From Henriciella sp. (GTDB lineage Bacteria; Pseudomonadota; Alphaproteobacteria; Caulobacterales; Hyphomonadaceae): a DNA stretch of 64,000 nucleotides. The translations under genes and the position numbers were made by a program. The DNA is taken from positions 1 through 64,000 of the forward strand of contig NZ_JAPYPG010000006.1 of assembly GCF_029937755.1 (NCBI RefSeq). Direction: 5' to 3'. This document shows positions 18,729 through 28,070 of this stretch, piece by piece (positions within the stretch are counted from its first letter, which is position 1; each line of letters begins with the position of its first letter). Under the pieces are notes generated by a model, which was given only the letters and a program-made list of their open reading frames with translations, ran no database searches and was not told the origin of the DNA.

Positions 18729-19622
18729 ATGAGCAAATGGACGATCGGCGTTATCGGAGGCTCCGGCCTGTATGAAATCGAAGGCCTGGAGGACGCCGAG
18801 GACCTGGCGATCGAGACGCCATGGGGGGCACCCTCGGATGTGCTTGTGCGCGGGCGGGTCGGAGACGTGACGCTGGTTTTCCTGCCGCGCCACGGCAAAG
18901 GCCACCGGCTGACACCGACCTCAGTGCCCTACCGCGCCAATATCGATGCACTGAAACGGGCCGGCTGCACGGACATCCTTTCCATTTCTGCCTGCGGCTC
19001 TCTCAAGCAGGCCTATGCGCCGGGTGAGTATGTCATGGTCGACCAGTTCATCGACCGGACCTTTGCGCGAGAGAAGAGCTTCTTCGGGCCGGGCATGGTT
19101 GCCCATGTGTCTATGGCGGACCCGATCTGCTCGAGGCTTTCGGGGCTTGCCGGCGACGCGGCCGAGCGGACGGGCGTCACGGTTCATCGCGGCGGGACCT
19201 ATCTCTGCATGGAGGGGCCGCAATTCTCCTCGCGCGCGGAAAGCCATCTCTACCGCCAATGGGGTTGCGACGTGATCGGCATGACCAACATGCCCGAAGC
19301 CAAACTCGCCCGCGAGGCAGAACTTCCCTATGCGACCATGGCGATGGTCACCGATTACGACTGCTGGCATGATGAGATGGAGGCGGTTTCCGTGACCAAT
19401 GTGCTCGCCGTCATGAAGCAGAATACGGAACGGGCGAAGCAGGCCATCCTCAATTTTGTGGCGTCACTCGATGGCGTGGAGCGCACGCCGTCTCCGCAGG
19501 CCATCGAGACCTGTCTCGACTATGCGATGATCACCGCCCCGGAGGCTCGTGACCCCGCCGTCCTGAGGAAGCTGGATGCGGTTGCCGGGCGCGTCCTCGG
19601 ACCGGCAAGCTATTCCATTTGA
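18729..19622 (+). CDS. mtnP: S-methyl-5'-thioadenosine phosphorylase
   Basis: IGVIGGSGLYEIEGL, LPRHGKGHRLTPTSVPYRANI, CMEGPQFSSRAES. Confidence 0.93.
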   Translation: MSKWTIGVIGGSGLYEIEGLEDAEDLAIETPWGAPSDVLVRGRVGDVTLVFLPRHGKGHRLTPTSVPYRANIDALKRAGCTDILSISACGSLKQAYAPGEYVMVDQFIDRTFAREKSFFGPGMVAHVSMADPICSRLSGLAGDAAERTGVTVHRGGTYLCMEGPQFSSRAESHLYRQWGCDVIGMTNMPEAKLAREAELPYATMAMVTDYDCWHDEMEAVSVTNVLAVMKQNTERAKQAILNFVASLDGVERTPSPQAIETCLDYAMITAPEARDPAVLRKLDAVAGRVLGPASYSI

Positions 19623-20873
19623 TCAGAAATCGCTGAGATCCGGCACCCGGCCAAAAGCAATCTTGGCGCCTGCATAGCCACCCGGCGGCTGGCGGTTGAG
19701 GCCGAAGCCGATCACCGACTGCTGGTGGCGGGCATTGAGCGTATCGACAAGGTCACTCAGCTGATCGCGCCGGTCGCGTGTCTCGGTCAGGCCGGGCTGG
19801 GCGAACAGGTCGCCCATATGCTCATGCGTGCTGACCAGGTCATGCATGAAGACTGACAGGCGGGAAAAATCCTGCCCTCCGTGACCTTTCATGATCGCCT
19901 CCTGCTGGAAACGGCTCAGCGCCTTCAGGAAAGTCTGGTCGTCGCGGGCGGGGAAGAAACTGGTTTGCCAGTCCAGGGAGCGGCCCTCACGCATTTTCAG
20001 CGACAGGCTGAAGCGGCGGGCAAGGAAGCCCTCACGACGCATCCGCCGGCTCGCCTTGACGGTCAGCAGGCGAGCGATCTCGAACGCCCTGTCGAGGTTT
20101 CGCCATCCGCTGGTAAGGACGCGTCCGTGGCCGAACATGCGCCGGCTGGTCTCCGGCCGGGAGACGGCATAGCCACGCAGTTGCGCCCAGAAGCGTTCGC
20201 CCTCGACACCGCCCCAGATGGCCCGGGCATGTTTCGGCGATAGATTCCAGAGCGCCTCCATCGTGAATATTCCGCCGTCATGAAGCCGCGCCAGCATACC
20301 TTTCGCGATGCCGGGAAGGTCGTCGAGCGGCAGGTCGAACAGCGGGCCGGGCAGGGCATCGGGCGGGAGGATTGTGAGGCCGTCCGGCTTGTTCATTTCA
20401 GCGGCCACCTTGGCGAGAAACTGGTTCGGCCCGAGCCCGATGGACGGCGTTACCCAGGGGCCGATCTCCTCGCGCAGCCCTTCGCGGATCTGTTCGGCAA
20501 GCCTGGCTGCGCCTGCGCGCTCACGGGGGCAGAGCCGGCACTCCATCTCGTCGACTGACCAGACCTTCGCGACGGGCACGAAACGGTCGATGACGCGCAG
20601 GATCTCGTGATGCATCCGGACATAGACATCATGGCGGGCCACGGGCAGGGCGATATCAGGACACAGGCGTTTTGCCTCGGTCGCGCGGGTGCCGCGCTGG
20701 ATGCCATAGGTCTTGGCATCGTAGCAGCGCGCGATGAGGCTCGTATGCGGTGAGTCGAGCGGGACGACGCCGACGGGACGGCCGCGCAGTTCCGGGCGAA
20801 GCTGTTTTTCAACGCTGGCAAAGTAACAGTCGAAATCGATGTACAGGCATTCGATGGTATCCGGCTTGCGCAT
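19623..20873 (-). CDS. Divergent Y-family DNA polymerase
   Basis: LYIDFDCYFASVEKQL and VWSVDEMECRL catalytic motifs, ARCYDAKTYGIQRGTRATEAKRLCPD; start re-set to MRKPDTIECL. Confidence 0.85.
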   Translation of the reverse strand: MRKPDTIECLYIDFDCYFASVEKQLRPELRGRPVGVVPLDSPHTSLIARCYDAKTYGIQRGTRATEAKRLCPDIALPVARHDVYVRMHHEILRVIDRFVPVAKVWSVDEMECRLCPRERAGAARLAEQIREGLREEIGPWVTPSIGLGPNQFLAKVAAEMNKPDGLTILPPDALPGPLFDLPLDDLPGIAKGMLARLHDGGIFTMEALWNLSPKHARAIWGGVEGERFWAQLRGYAVSRPETSRRMFGHGRVLTSGWRNLDRAFEIARLLTVKASRRMRREGFLARRFSLSLKMREGRSLDWQTSFFPARDDQTFLKALSRFQQEAIMKGHGGQDFSRLSVFMHDLVSTHEHMGDLFAQPGLTETRDRRDQLSDLVDTLNARHQQSVIGFGLNRQPPGGYAGAKIAFGRVPDLSDF

Positions 20874-20889
20874 GATCTGCCTCCGACTG

Positions 20890-20904
20890 GAACAAAACAC
20901 GAAC
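20890..20904 (-). promoter_or_regulatory. Candidate LexA/SOS box
   Basis: GAAC-AAAACAC-GAAC on + (GTTC-N7-GTTC on -), 17 bp upstream of the re-set polymerase start. Confidence 0.75.
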
Positions 20905-20979
20905 AATTGGATCAGGTCAAGCGCCACAAATCCTTTTGTCGACGCCTCAGACGCCTTTTGCTAAGCTCCCTGAAAGTGG

Positions 20980-22056
20980 GTGAGGACAATGACCGGGACA
21001 TATTTTGAAACCTTTCTCGTTGGCGGCCTCGGCTTGCTTGTGGCGGCGGCTCTGGCGATCGCCTGGCTGCTGTGGCGCCAGGAGGATATACGCCGTGACG
21101 CCATCAAGCTTTCGCTGGAGGGCATAGGGGCCGAATTCCGGCTGAACATGTTCCAGACGGTGCGGGAGCTGGCCGATGTCGAGAGCGGGCGTCTCGGGCT
21201 GACCGGTGACCTGCCGGTGCTCGACCACCCGCAACTCGATGGCGTGCTGGCCGAGACCATGGCCGCTGACAAGCGGGCGCTGGCCGCCCTCCAGGCAACC
21301 TACCAGTCGATTGAGGCCTCCAAGCGCCGCCTGCGCTATGCGCTGGACCGGGGAGAACCGATCGGGACGCCGCTGGAGGATGCCAAGGCCGCGGCGATTG
21401 ACGGCATCTGCACGCTCTATCTCTGGGAAAAGCAGGATGGGCGTCCGCCCGAAAAGGCTCATGCTACCCGCAGCTGGTGGGTGCGCGACTGGATGAAGGC
21501 GCATGGCTTCCATCAGGATCTGCTGCCCGGGCTCGCCCTGCGGGATGCGGTGGTGGAGAATCTGCGCTGCGCCGGCATGAGGCTGACACCGCATCCGCTT
21601 ACGCTGACGGCGCACGAATACTATTCCCGCCACTATGACCGGAAGGCCGACCCGCGCGGCGTGTTCGGCAAACGCCGTCATGCTGGTGGCACGGAGGAGG
21701 ATGCTGAAAAGGCAGCCATCGTCGAGGAAGAGGCCACCGCTGAACCTGTCACTCCCGAAACACCGCTTGAGACTATAGCGGAGGAAAAGGCCGACGCGGG
21801 CCCGGATGAAGAGCAGGTTCCCGCCTCAGTAGAAACCCCCGGCTCCGGCACGCCTGACCCCGCTCAGACGGCCCCGTCGAATGAGACCGAACCGGTCACA
21901 GCTGCACAAGATGCGCCCGCGGAAGCCGTGGCGGCTGAAGATCAGGCCAGTTCGACCTATATACCGTTCGGTAAGTCTGCCAGTACTGGTCAGGCTTCGG
22001 CGCCGACCGGTGAGGGCTCCCCGGAAGACGCCACTGAAAGAGGTAGTGGCAGTTGA
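20980..22056 (+). CDS. Membrane-anchored hypothetical protein with acidic/Pro-rich C-terminal tail
   Basis: N-terminal TM TFLVGGLGLLVAAALAIAWLLW; low-complexity E/P/A-rich last ~120 aa; alternative start at 20989. Confidence 0.6.
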   Translation: MRTMTGTYFETFLVGGLGLLVAAALAIAWLLWRQEDIRRDAIKLSLEGIGAEFRLNMFQTVRELADVESGRLGLTGDLPVLDHPQLDGVLAETMAADKRALAALQATYQSIEASKRRLRYALDRGEPIGTPLEDAKAAAIDGICTLYLWEKQDGRPPEKAHATRSWWVRDWMKAHGFHQDLLPGLALRDAVVENLRCAGMRLTPHPLTLTAHEYYSRHYDRKADPRGVFGKRRHAGGTEEDAEKAAIVEEEATAEPVTPETPLETIAEEKADAGPDEEQVPASVETPGSGTPDPAQTAPSNETEPVTAAQDAPAEAVAAEDQASSTYIPFGKSASTGQASAPTGEGSPEDATERGSGS

Positions 22057-22583
22057 ACAACTACAAGACGAAAATTCGCACGGTCCCCGACTATCCAGCC
22101 CAGGGGATCATGTTCCGGGATGTGACGACGCTGATGAGTGATCCGGGCGCCTTTTCCAATGCTATCGGGGATCTTTGCCGACCGTTCGAGAACATGAACA
22201 TCTCCAAGGTCGCCGGCATCGATGCGCGCGGCTTTATCCTGGGTGGGGCCATGGCACTGAAGCTCGGTGCGGGCTTCCTGCCCCTGCGAAAGCCCGGCAA
22301 GCTGCCCTACAAGACGTGGAGCGAGCCCTATGAGCTCGAATATGGTAGCGATGCCCTGCACATGCATACCGATGGCGTCTCGGAAGGCGAGAATGTCTTG
22401 CTCGTTGATGATCTGATCGCCACCGGCGGTACGGCGGAGGCAGGGGTGAAGCTCCTGCGCCGCGGCAAGGCGGATATCGTTGCAGCCGCTTTTCTAGTAG
22501 ATTTACCCGAAATTGGTGGCTCGCGGAGACTCCGCGAGCTTGGCATTGATGTGATGAGCCTTGTGACATTTACTGGGCACTGA
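22053..22583 (+). CDS. apt: Adenine phosphoribosyltransferase
   Basis: IRTVPDYPAQGIMFRDVTTLM, VLLVDDLIATGGTAEAGVKLL; TTG start in TTGA overlap. Confidence 0.94.
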   Translation: MNNYKTKIRTVPDYPAQGIMFRDVTTLMSDPGAFSNAIGDLCRPFENMNISKVAGIDARGFILGGAMALKLGAGFLPLRKPGKLPYKTWSEPYELEYGSDALHMHTDGVSEGENVLLVDDLIATGGTAEAGVKLLRRGKADIVAAAFLVDLPEIGGSRRLRELGIDVMSLVTFTGH

Positions 22584-22604
22584 ACCAGCAGAAGGATCTG
22601 CCCC

Positions 22605-24638
22605 ATGAAGTCCCTTACCTCCCTGAGCGCACTGTTGCTGGCCGGATCGCTGGTGGCATGTGGCGACCGTAACGAAGAGCCAGCGCCGGAACCTGAAAAG
22701 GCGCCGGCCAGCGAGCGCGCTGCTGATGCCAATGCCGACTGGCAGGCCTCGATCGCCACGCTGCAGGGGCTGGCGGAGGAAGCTTTCAGTCTCGAGGATG
22801 CGCTGGAAGCCGACCTGGGGCCGATCAACGAGGCCCTGCCGGACCTGGTCTCTGTCAGCTGGGACGAGCAGAGCTTCGATGAGAGGACGGGCGCGACAGT
22901 TTTCTCCGGCCTGACGGTCACCATCAATTCTGATCCGGAATTCGGCATGGAAGCCGGCGAGGCAGAAGTGTGGGGTCTGAATTCGGACCTGATCGCGGCC
23001 CGCCTGCGCGGGGAACGCCTCGATGAGACGGGGCTGGCCTTCAACCGGCTGGAAGTACGCGACGTCTCCTATTTCGGGGTCGGGGGCGCGCTGAACACGC
23101 TGTTCGATGCGATGGAAGAGCAGATTGAGGAAGACGCTGGCGAAGACGTCAGCTTCGGTGTCGAGACGTTCGATTCCACGACAGCTGAAATGGTCTTCAG
23201 CAATGTCTCGCTCAGGCCGTTTGAACTGGTGCCGGTGTCCGACACCTTCTTTACGGACCTCACGCCGGATGAAGATCCGGAAGAGATGACGGAGGAAGAA
23301 CGCGAACAGATGGCCCTGGCCACAGACCTTGTTCGCCTGGCGCAGAAGGTTGTTGCCATTTCCCGCTCCTTTTCCATCGAGGATCTCGCCGCTTATGACA
23401 CGGTCGCAGTCTTCGCCATGGACCAGCAGGGCATGAAGCAGAATGTCGAGGTCTCATGGGACTTCTACGGCTATGAGGATATGGACGGCTTCGATCTTGG
23501 CCGCGCTGTCATCGTCAACACCGTCCAGTCCCAGTCGATGGACATGACCGATCCGTCGGACGAAATGGAGGAGGCCGGCTTTGAAGGGTTCTCCTTGAAA
23601 CAGGTCGAGAAGACGGCGTTCATTTCCTATCAGGACATCAAGCTCGACAAGCTCGCCGGCTATCTTGTCCGCTCGGAATTCCCGACCATGGACGAGCGCG
23701 ACCTGATGAGCCTCGGGACGTGGGAAGCGCGCGACTATTCGCTGACCTTCAATGACGGGGACGTCTTCGAGGCTGACCGTGTGGCCATCGATGCTGACTC
23801 CTTTGCCTGGTTCATCCCCGAGGATTTCGGCCTCGATATCAGCGGCGCGAAGATTGACGTTCAGGATGTCGGTGAAGTTGCGCTGGCCTTCATCCCCGAA
23901 GAAGCGATCGAGGAAATCGCCGAGGACCCTGCCGAAGACAGCGGGACCGAAGCGCCTGAGGCAGACGATATGGAAACGCCCGAGGAAGAGGCTGCTGACT
24001 TCAAGGCCAACCTCCAGGCGGCGGTCGACAAGCTCGATGAGCACGGCCTTGAGGCCATTCCTTTCGATATCTCGACACGCTGGCAATGGGGCGCCGATAG
24101 CGGCGAGACGGGCCTGACGCTGGACACCAGCTCCGAAGGCTTCGGCGAGGGCGCGATGTCCATCGACGTCACCCTGCCGGACTATGCCGCCCTGCAGGCC
24201 GCCTTCAATGCCGAAGACCGGGAAGCCGCGTTCGAAGACGCGTTCAAGGAAGCGTTTGCCTTTGGCGGTGCGCGTTTCTACGAGGCCGATGATGGCGGTT
24301 ATGACAAGCTGTTTGGCTATGTCAGTGAGGTGGCCAAGCTCTATCCAGACCAGGGTTGGGGCGCGACGCTGGGCGGCATGGAGCCCCAGCAGATGCGGAG
24401 CCTCATCGCGACCATGGTCCGCTCTGGCAAGCAGGCCGCTGCCCAGCAATTCCCGCCTGCCGCGGACTGGCTGGAATCGGTGGCTCTCTATTACGAGACC
24501 TCCGGTGGAAGCCTTGAGATCAAGGCCGAACCGCCCACGCCCCTCACGCCGGACGACTTCGAACAGCTCGGTCCCGACACCGCACCCGAACAAATTGTGG
24601 AGGATTTGGGACTGTCGGTGACGCAGACCGCCGAATAG
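22605..24638 (+). CDS. Large hypothetical lipoprotein (677 aa)
   Basis: Lipobox LLLAGSLVAC; long uninterrupted ORF with RBS. Confidence 0.75.
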   Translation: MKSLTSLSALLLAGSLVACGDRNEEPAPEPEKAPASERAADANADWQASIATLQGLAEEAFSLEDALEADLGPINEALPDLVSVSWDEQSFDERTGATVFSGLTVTINSDPEFGMEAGEAEVWGLNSDLIAARLRGERLDETGLAFNRLEVRDVSYFGVGGALNTLFDAMEEQIEEDAGEDVSFGVETFDSTTAEMVFSNVSLRPFELVPVSDTFFTDLTPDEDPEEMTEEEREQMALATDLVRLAQKVVAISRSFSIEDLAAYDTVAVFAMDQQGMKQNVEVSWDFYGYEDMDGFDLGRAVIVNTVQSQSMDMTDPSDEMEEAGFEGFSLKQVEKTAFISYQDIKLDKLAGYLVRSEFPTMDERDLMSLGTWEARDYSLTFNDGDVFEADRVAIDADSFAWFIPEDFGLDISGAKIDVQDVGEVALAFIPEEAIEEIAEDPAEDSGTEAPEADDMETPEEEAADFKANLQAAVDKLDEHGLEAIPFDISTRWQWGADSGETGLTLDTSSEGFGEGAMSIDVTLPDYAALQAAFNAEDREAAFEDAFKEAFAFGGARFYEADDGGYDKLFGYVSEVAKLYPDQGWGATLGGMEPQQMRSLIATMVRSGKQAAAQQFPPAADWLESVALYYETSGGSLEIKAEPPTPLTPDDFEQLGPDTAPEQIVEDLGLSVTQTAE

Positions 24639-24708
24639 GGCAGCAAACCGCTTGACCATAAGGCTACGGCGTCTCACCTATGGCGTCAGACTTTTCCATG
24701 GAGTGACG

Positions 24709-25323
24709 ATGCCTCAGCTCGAATACCAGACGATGCCCAAGCTTGACGACGAACATGAAGACAAGCCGATGAACGAGCCGAATGCCTTCCTTGAGGAGGC
24801 TCTGTTCAAGGCCCGCACCATCCTCCTGACCGGTGGCATTGATGACAAGCAGGCGCGCCGCGTCTGTGAGCGTCTGCTGGCCCTTGGGTCCGACAGCGAC
24901 AAGCCGATCCTGCTGGTGATTTCCTCGCCGGGTGGCCATGTCGAATCCGGCGACATGATCCATGACATGATCAAGTTCGTGGATGCGCCCGTGAAGGTGC
25001 TGGGCTCCGGCTGGGTCGCCTCTGCCGGCGCGCTGATCTATGCTGCGGCGAAGAAGGAAAACCGCTACGCGCTGCCGAATACCCGCTTCCTGCTTCATGA
25101 ACCGCGGGGCGGCTTTGGTGGCCAGGCCTCCGACATCGACATTCAGGTCCGCGAAATCGTGCGCATGCGCGAGCGCCTGAACAAGATCTTCGCGAATGCA
25201 ACCGGGCAGACGCTGGAAAAGATCAAGTCCGATACCGACCGCGATCACTGGATGAGTGCCGAAGAGGCCGTGGAATACGGGCTGGTTGGCAAGATCGTCA
25301 CGAGCAAGAAAGAGATCAGCTAA
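24709..25323 (+). CDS. ClpP-family ATP-dependent protease subunit
   Basis: SSPGGHVESGDMIHDMIKF, GSGWVASAGALIY (catalytic Ser), RFLLHEP (His), DRDHWMSAEEAVEYGLVGKI. Confidence 0.88.
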   Translation: MPQLEYQTMPKLDDEHEDKPMNEPNAFLEEALFKARTILLTGGIDDKQARRVCERLLALGSDSDKPILLVISSPGGHVESGDMIHDMIKFVDAPVKVLGSGWVASAGALIYAAAKKENRYALPNTRFLLHEPRGGFGGQASDIDIQVREIVRMRERLNKIFANATGQTLEKIKSDTDRDHWMSAEEAVEYGLVGKIVTSKKEIS

Positions 25324-25332
25324 TCGATCTCC

Positions 25333-26154
25333 CTAGCCGGCGGCGTCGTCCGCCGGCGTCTTGTCGAAAAACCGCATCACATGGCTCGCCGTGCGCTCAG
25401 GCTCGGTGAAGGGGAAGAGGTGTCCGGCATCCGGCAGGATGCGGTGCTCCGCATTCGGTATGAAGGCCGAGAGCTGAAGCGCATTGGCGGGCGGAATGAT
25501 CCGGTCGCGCGCGCCGGCCAGCACCAGGGCAGGCGTTCTTATCAGCGGCAGGAAGGCAAGGCTCGACCAGCCGACAAAGGACGCGAATTGCGCGGCCATG
25601 GATGAGGGGCTCGGATGGATCAGGCCGCTCAGATGCGGCCCGCTTATATCGGACATCAAATCGCTCAGAACCGCTGCAAACGGATTGATCGTGCGCAGCA
25701 GGCCGTCATCGGTCCAGTCATGCGGCATCATGGAGAAGCCGCTACACGTACCCGCGAGCACGAGCCGCGCCACACGGTCGCGATACTGAAGCGTGATCTG
25801 CTGGGCAAGCGCGCCGCCGAGCGACAGGCCGATCAGGTCGAAACGGGACGCGCCAAGCTGGCGGGCTGAATCGATTACCAGCCGGGCAAGCAGGGGTGGC
25901 GGCAGGGGGAGGTCGGTCATTGGCGTCAGGCCGGAACCAGGCATTTCCAGCGCGATGAAGCGCCTGCCGGGAAATCGCTTCGCCAGCGGTGCCGCAATTT
26001 CGAGACTGGTGCCGACACCGTTCAGAAACAGGACAGGAAGGCCCGGACGCTCTTCATGCCAGACCTTGGCCCGCAAGCTTACGCCGCCGGATCGGCACCA
26101 ATAGTCCGGCGGCAAGTCTCCGCGCGCGGTGGTCTGGGTTTCAGCGAGTGTCAA
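25333..26154 (-). CDS. Alpha/beta hydrolase (PHA depolymerase-like)
   Basis: GLSLGGALAQQ nucleophile elbow, LVLAGARDRIIPP, PDAGHLFPF. Confidence 0.8.
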   Translation of the reverse strand: MTLAETQTTARGDLPPDYWCRSGGVSLRAKVWHEERPGLPVLFLNGVGTSLEIAAPLAKRFPGRRFIALEMPGSGLTPMTDLPLPPPLLARLVIDSARQLGASRFDLIGLSLGGALAQQITLQYRDRVARLVLAGTCSGFSMMPHDWTDDGLLRTINPFAAVLSDLMSDISGPHLSGLIHPSPSSMAAQFASFVGWSSLAFLPLIRTPALVLAGARDRIIPPANALQLSAFIPNAEHRILPDAGHLFPFTEPERTASHVMRFFDKTPADDAAG

Positions 26155-26269
26155 ACTGTGTCGTCATCCTGATGTGATTCGCGTCGCCTGACGCGGTCGT
26201 GAACCTATCCGGGGCGGGGCCGCGGTATCCAGCACACACTGCAGTTGCAACAACAGGGCCAAAGAAAAA

Positions 26270-26290
26270 GGGAGACCAGACAGGTCTCCC
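26270..26290 (-). terminator. Rho-independent terminator
   Basis: GGGAGACC-N5-GGTCTCCC perfect 8-bp stem followed on - strand by TTTTTCTTT. Confidence 0.75.
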
Positions 26291-26549
26291 TTAAACACTC
26301 TACTCGGATACTCTACTAGTGTCGGAAAAGGTAAGGGTTTTCGCTGATCTTGCCAACCCATTCCTTGTAAATGACTGTGTAATTCCTGACCGTCGGCGCA
26401 AGCGGCTTGTATATCTGGCGGCAATTTTAGCGATCACTGGGCGCTTGTTTCTTTCTTCCTGACGGAGAGAAGGAAGACCGAAATCCATCCCACCCCTGAA
26501 ATCCTGTGGTCCAATTTCAGCATGACCCGCGCTTGGATCATCGTGACGG

Positions 26550-26723
26550 GTGTATGAGGGCGATGCGCCGGACCCTGCCGACTGGACGCTCTACACCCCA
26601 CGCCAACCCTGGAGGGCTCTCGATCACGACGTGATCGCAGTGGCCCTCGAGGCATTCCGGCAGGTGGGCTGGAAATGGGCTGAAACTGGACTGATTTCTG
26701 GCCCGCAGGGCCACCCGGAATGA
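26550..26723 (+). CDS. Unlisted small ORF (57 aa, GTG start), possibly frameshifted
   Basis: VYEGDAPDPADWTLYTPRQPWRALDHDVIAVALEAFRQVGWKWAETGLISGPQGHPE*; absent from the ORF track, whose listed proteins are all at least 60 aa. Confidence 0.4.
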   Translation: MYEGDAPDPADWTLYTPRQPWRALDHDVIAVALEAFRQVGWKWAETGLISGPQGHPE

Positions 26724-26724
26724 A

Positions 26725-26801
26725 TGGTGGTTGGAGGGAGACTTGAACTCCCGACCTCATGATTATGAGTCATGCGCTCTAACCAGCTGAGCTACCCAAC
26801 C
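26725..26801 (-). tRNA. tRNA with CAT anticodon, probably tRNA-Met (elongator)
   Basis: GGTTGGGTAGCTCAGCTGGTTAGAGCGCATGACTCATAATCATGAGGTCGGGAGTTCAAGTCTCCCTCCAACCACCA folds as cloverleaf; encoded CCA; loop CTCATAA. Confidence 0.9.
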
Positions 26802-26892
26802 CTAACCATTCAATTGCCGCAGGGGCCTGCCGGCACCGGCATGCGGTCCCGAAGCGGGCTGAATACACATTGCGTGAGGGCTTCGCAACCGC

Positions 26893-28005
26893 CTAATCCA
26901 GCAGGCTTGCCACATGGTCTGCAATCGCCAGCGAAGAGGTAAGCCCGGGGCTTTCCATGCCGAGCAGATTGATGAGCCTCGTATCCACGGTATCGATCAT
27001 GAAGTCTCCCGAAGGCTCGCCCTCTGCAACGATCTTGGGACGCACGCCGGCATAGTCGGGCGCCAGCGCCCCATCCGGCAGGCCGGGCCAGTAGCGCCGG
27101 GCGGAGGCGTAGAAGTGTACGGCCCTCTCAGGATCGACACGATAGTCAAAGGGCGGGGTCGAGCCCTCCGGCAGCCACTCGGCATCCGGTCCGAGGCGGC
27201 CGCGTCCCGACAGGTCGACCGTGAGGTGGAGGCCGAGGCTGGCGCGATCCGGCATCGGGTAGATGAGGCGCGTGAACGGCGTTTTGCCCAGCACGCTGAA
27301 ATAGCTGCCCTTCACGAAGTGGGGCGTTGGCAGGTGATCGATGTGCGGGCCGTCAATTCGGCGCGCAATCGCGGTGGCATTGTGACCGGCGGCATTGATG
27401 ACCGAGCGCGCCTTGATACGGGCCGGGCTTTCGCCGCCGGTAACCAGCTCGACGCCGTCCCCGGTCAGCGTCCCGCTCTCGACCGGCGTTCCGAAGGCGA
27501 TCATGCCGCCATGGTCCTCAAGCTCGCCCTGAAGGGCCAGGAAATAGCCATGGCTGTCGAAGATGCCCGAGACGGGCGATCGAATGGCTTTGGTGATATC
27601 CTGGCTCAGCGCGGGTTCGAGGGCGCGGGCCTCCTCGCCCGAAATGAGCTCCAGCTCCTCGACGCCATTGTTGCGGGCCCGTTCGAGGATCCCGCCAAGC
27701 GCCTCTTCCTCTTCCGCTTGGGCCACAACGAGCTTGCCGCAATTTTTGTAGGCGACGCCATGGTCCTTCAGATAGCGGTAAAGCGCCCGGCGCCCGGCGA
27801 CGCAGAATTTCGCCTTCCATGAGCCGGTGGCATAATAGAGCCCGGCATGAATGACCTCGGAATTGCGTGAGGATGTGTGAACCGCGATGCCGTCTTCCGC
27901 TTCGAGGATGATGACATCCCGTCCGCGCATGGCCGCAGCCCGGCCAACCGCCAGGCCGACTACACCGGCACCGATAATGACAAGGTCTGCTTCGAGCGTT
28001 TCCAT
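26893..28005 (-). CDS. FAD-dependent oxidoreductase, L-2-hydroxyglutarate oxidase-like
   Basis: DLVIIGAGVVGLAVGRAAAMRGRDVIILE; SSRNSEVIHAGLYYATGSWKAKFCV; start re-set to METLEAD. Confidence 0.85.
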   Translation of the reverse strand: METLEADLVIIGAGVVGLAVGRAAAMRGRDVIILEAEDGIAVHTSSRNSEVIHAGLYYATGSWKAKFCVAGRRALYRYLKDHGVAYKNCGKLVVAQAEEEEALGGILERARNNGVEELELISGEEARALEPALSQDITKAIRSPVSGIFDSHGYFLALQGELEDHGGMIAFGTPVESGTLTGDGVELVTGGESPARIKARSVINAAGHNATAIARRIDGPHIDHLPTPHFVKGSYFSVLGKTPFTRLIYPMPDRASLGLHLTVDLSGRGRLGPDAEWLPEGSTPPFDYRVDPERAVHFYASARRYWPGLPDGALAPDYAGVRPKIVAEGEPSGDFMIDTVDTRLINLLGMESPGLTSSLAIADHVASLLD

Positions 28006-28070
28006 ATATCGCGATCTAGAGAAAAAACCGCGATTGGGCGAGGCGGCATTTCGCGCTATTATCAACCATC

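Noticed and set aside
23454-24677. 407-aa - strand ORF opposite the large lipoprotein
   Set aside because: The + frame has signal peptide and RBS; - frame lacks recognisable features.
25336-25357. GCCGGCGG-CGTCGT-CCGCCGGC hairpin between convergent clpP-like and hydrolase genes
   Set aside because: Lies in coding sequence of the hydrolase 3' end and lacks a T-tract; could be chance in GC-rich DNA.
26164-26424. 86-aa - strand ORF downstream of the tRNA
   Set aside because: Runs through a strong terminator hairpin and has no homologous-looking sequence.
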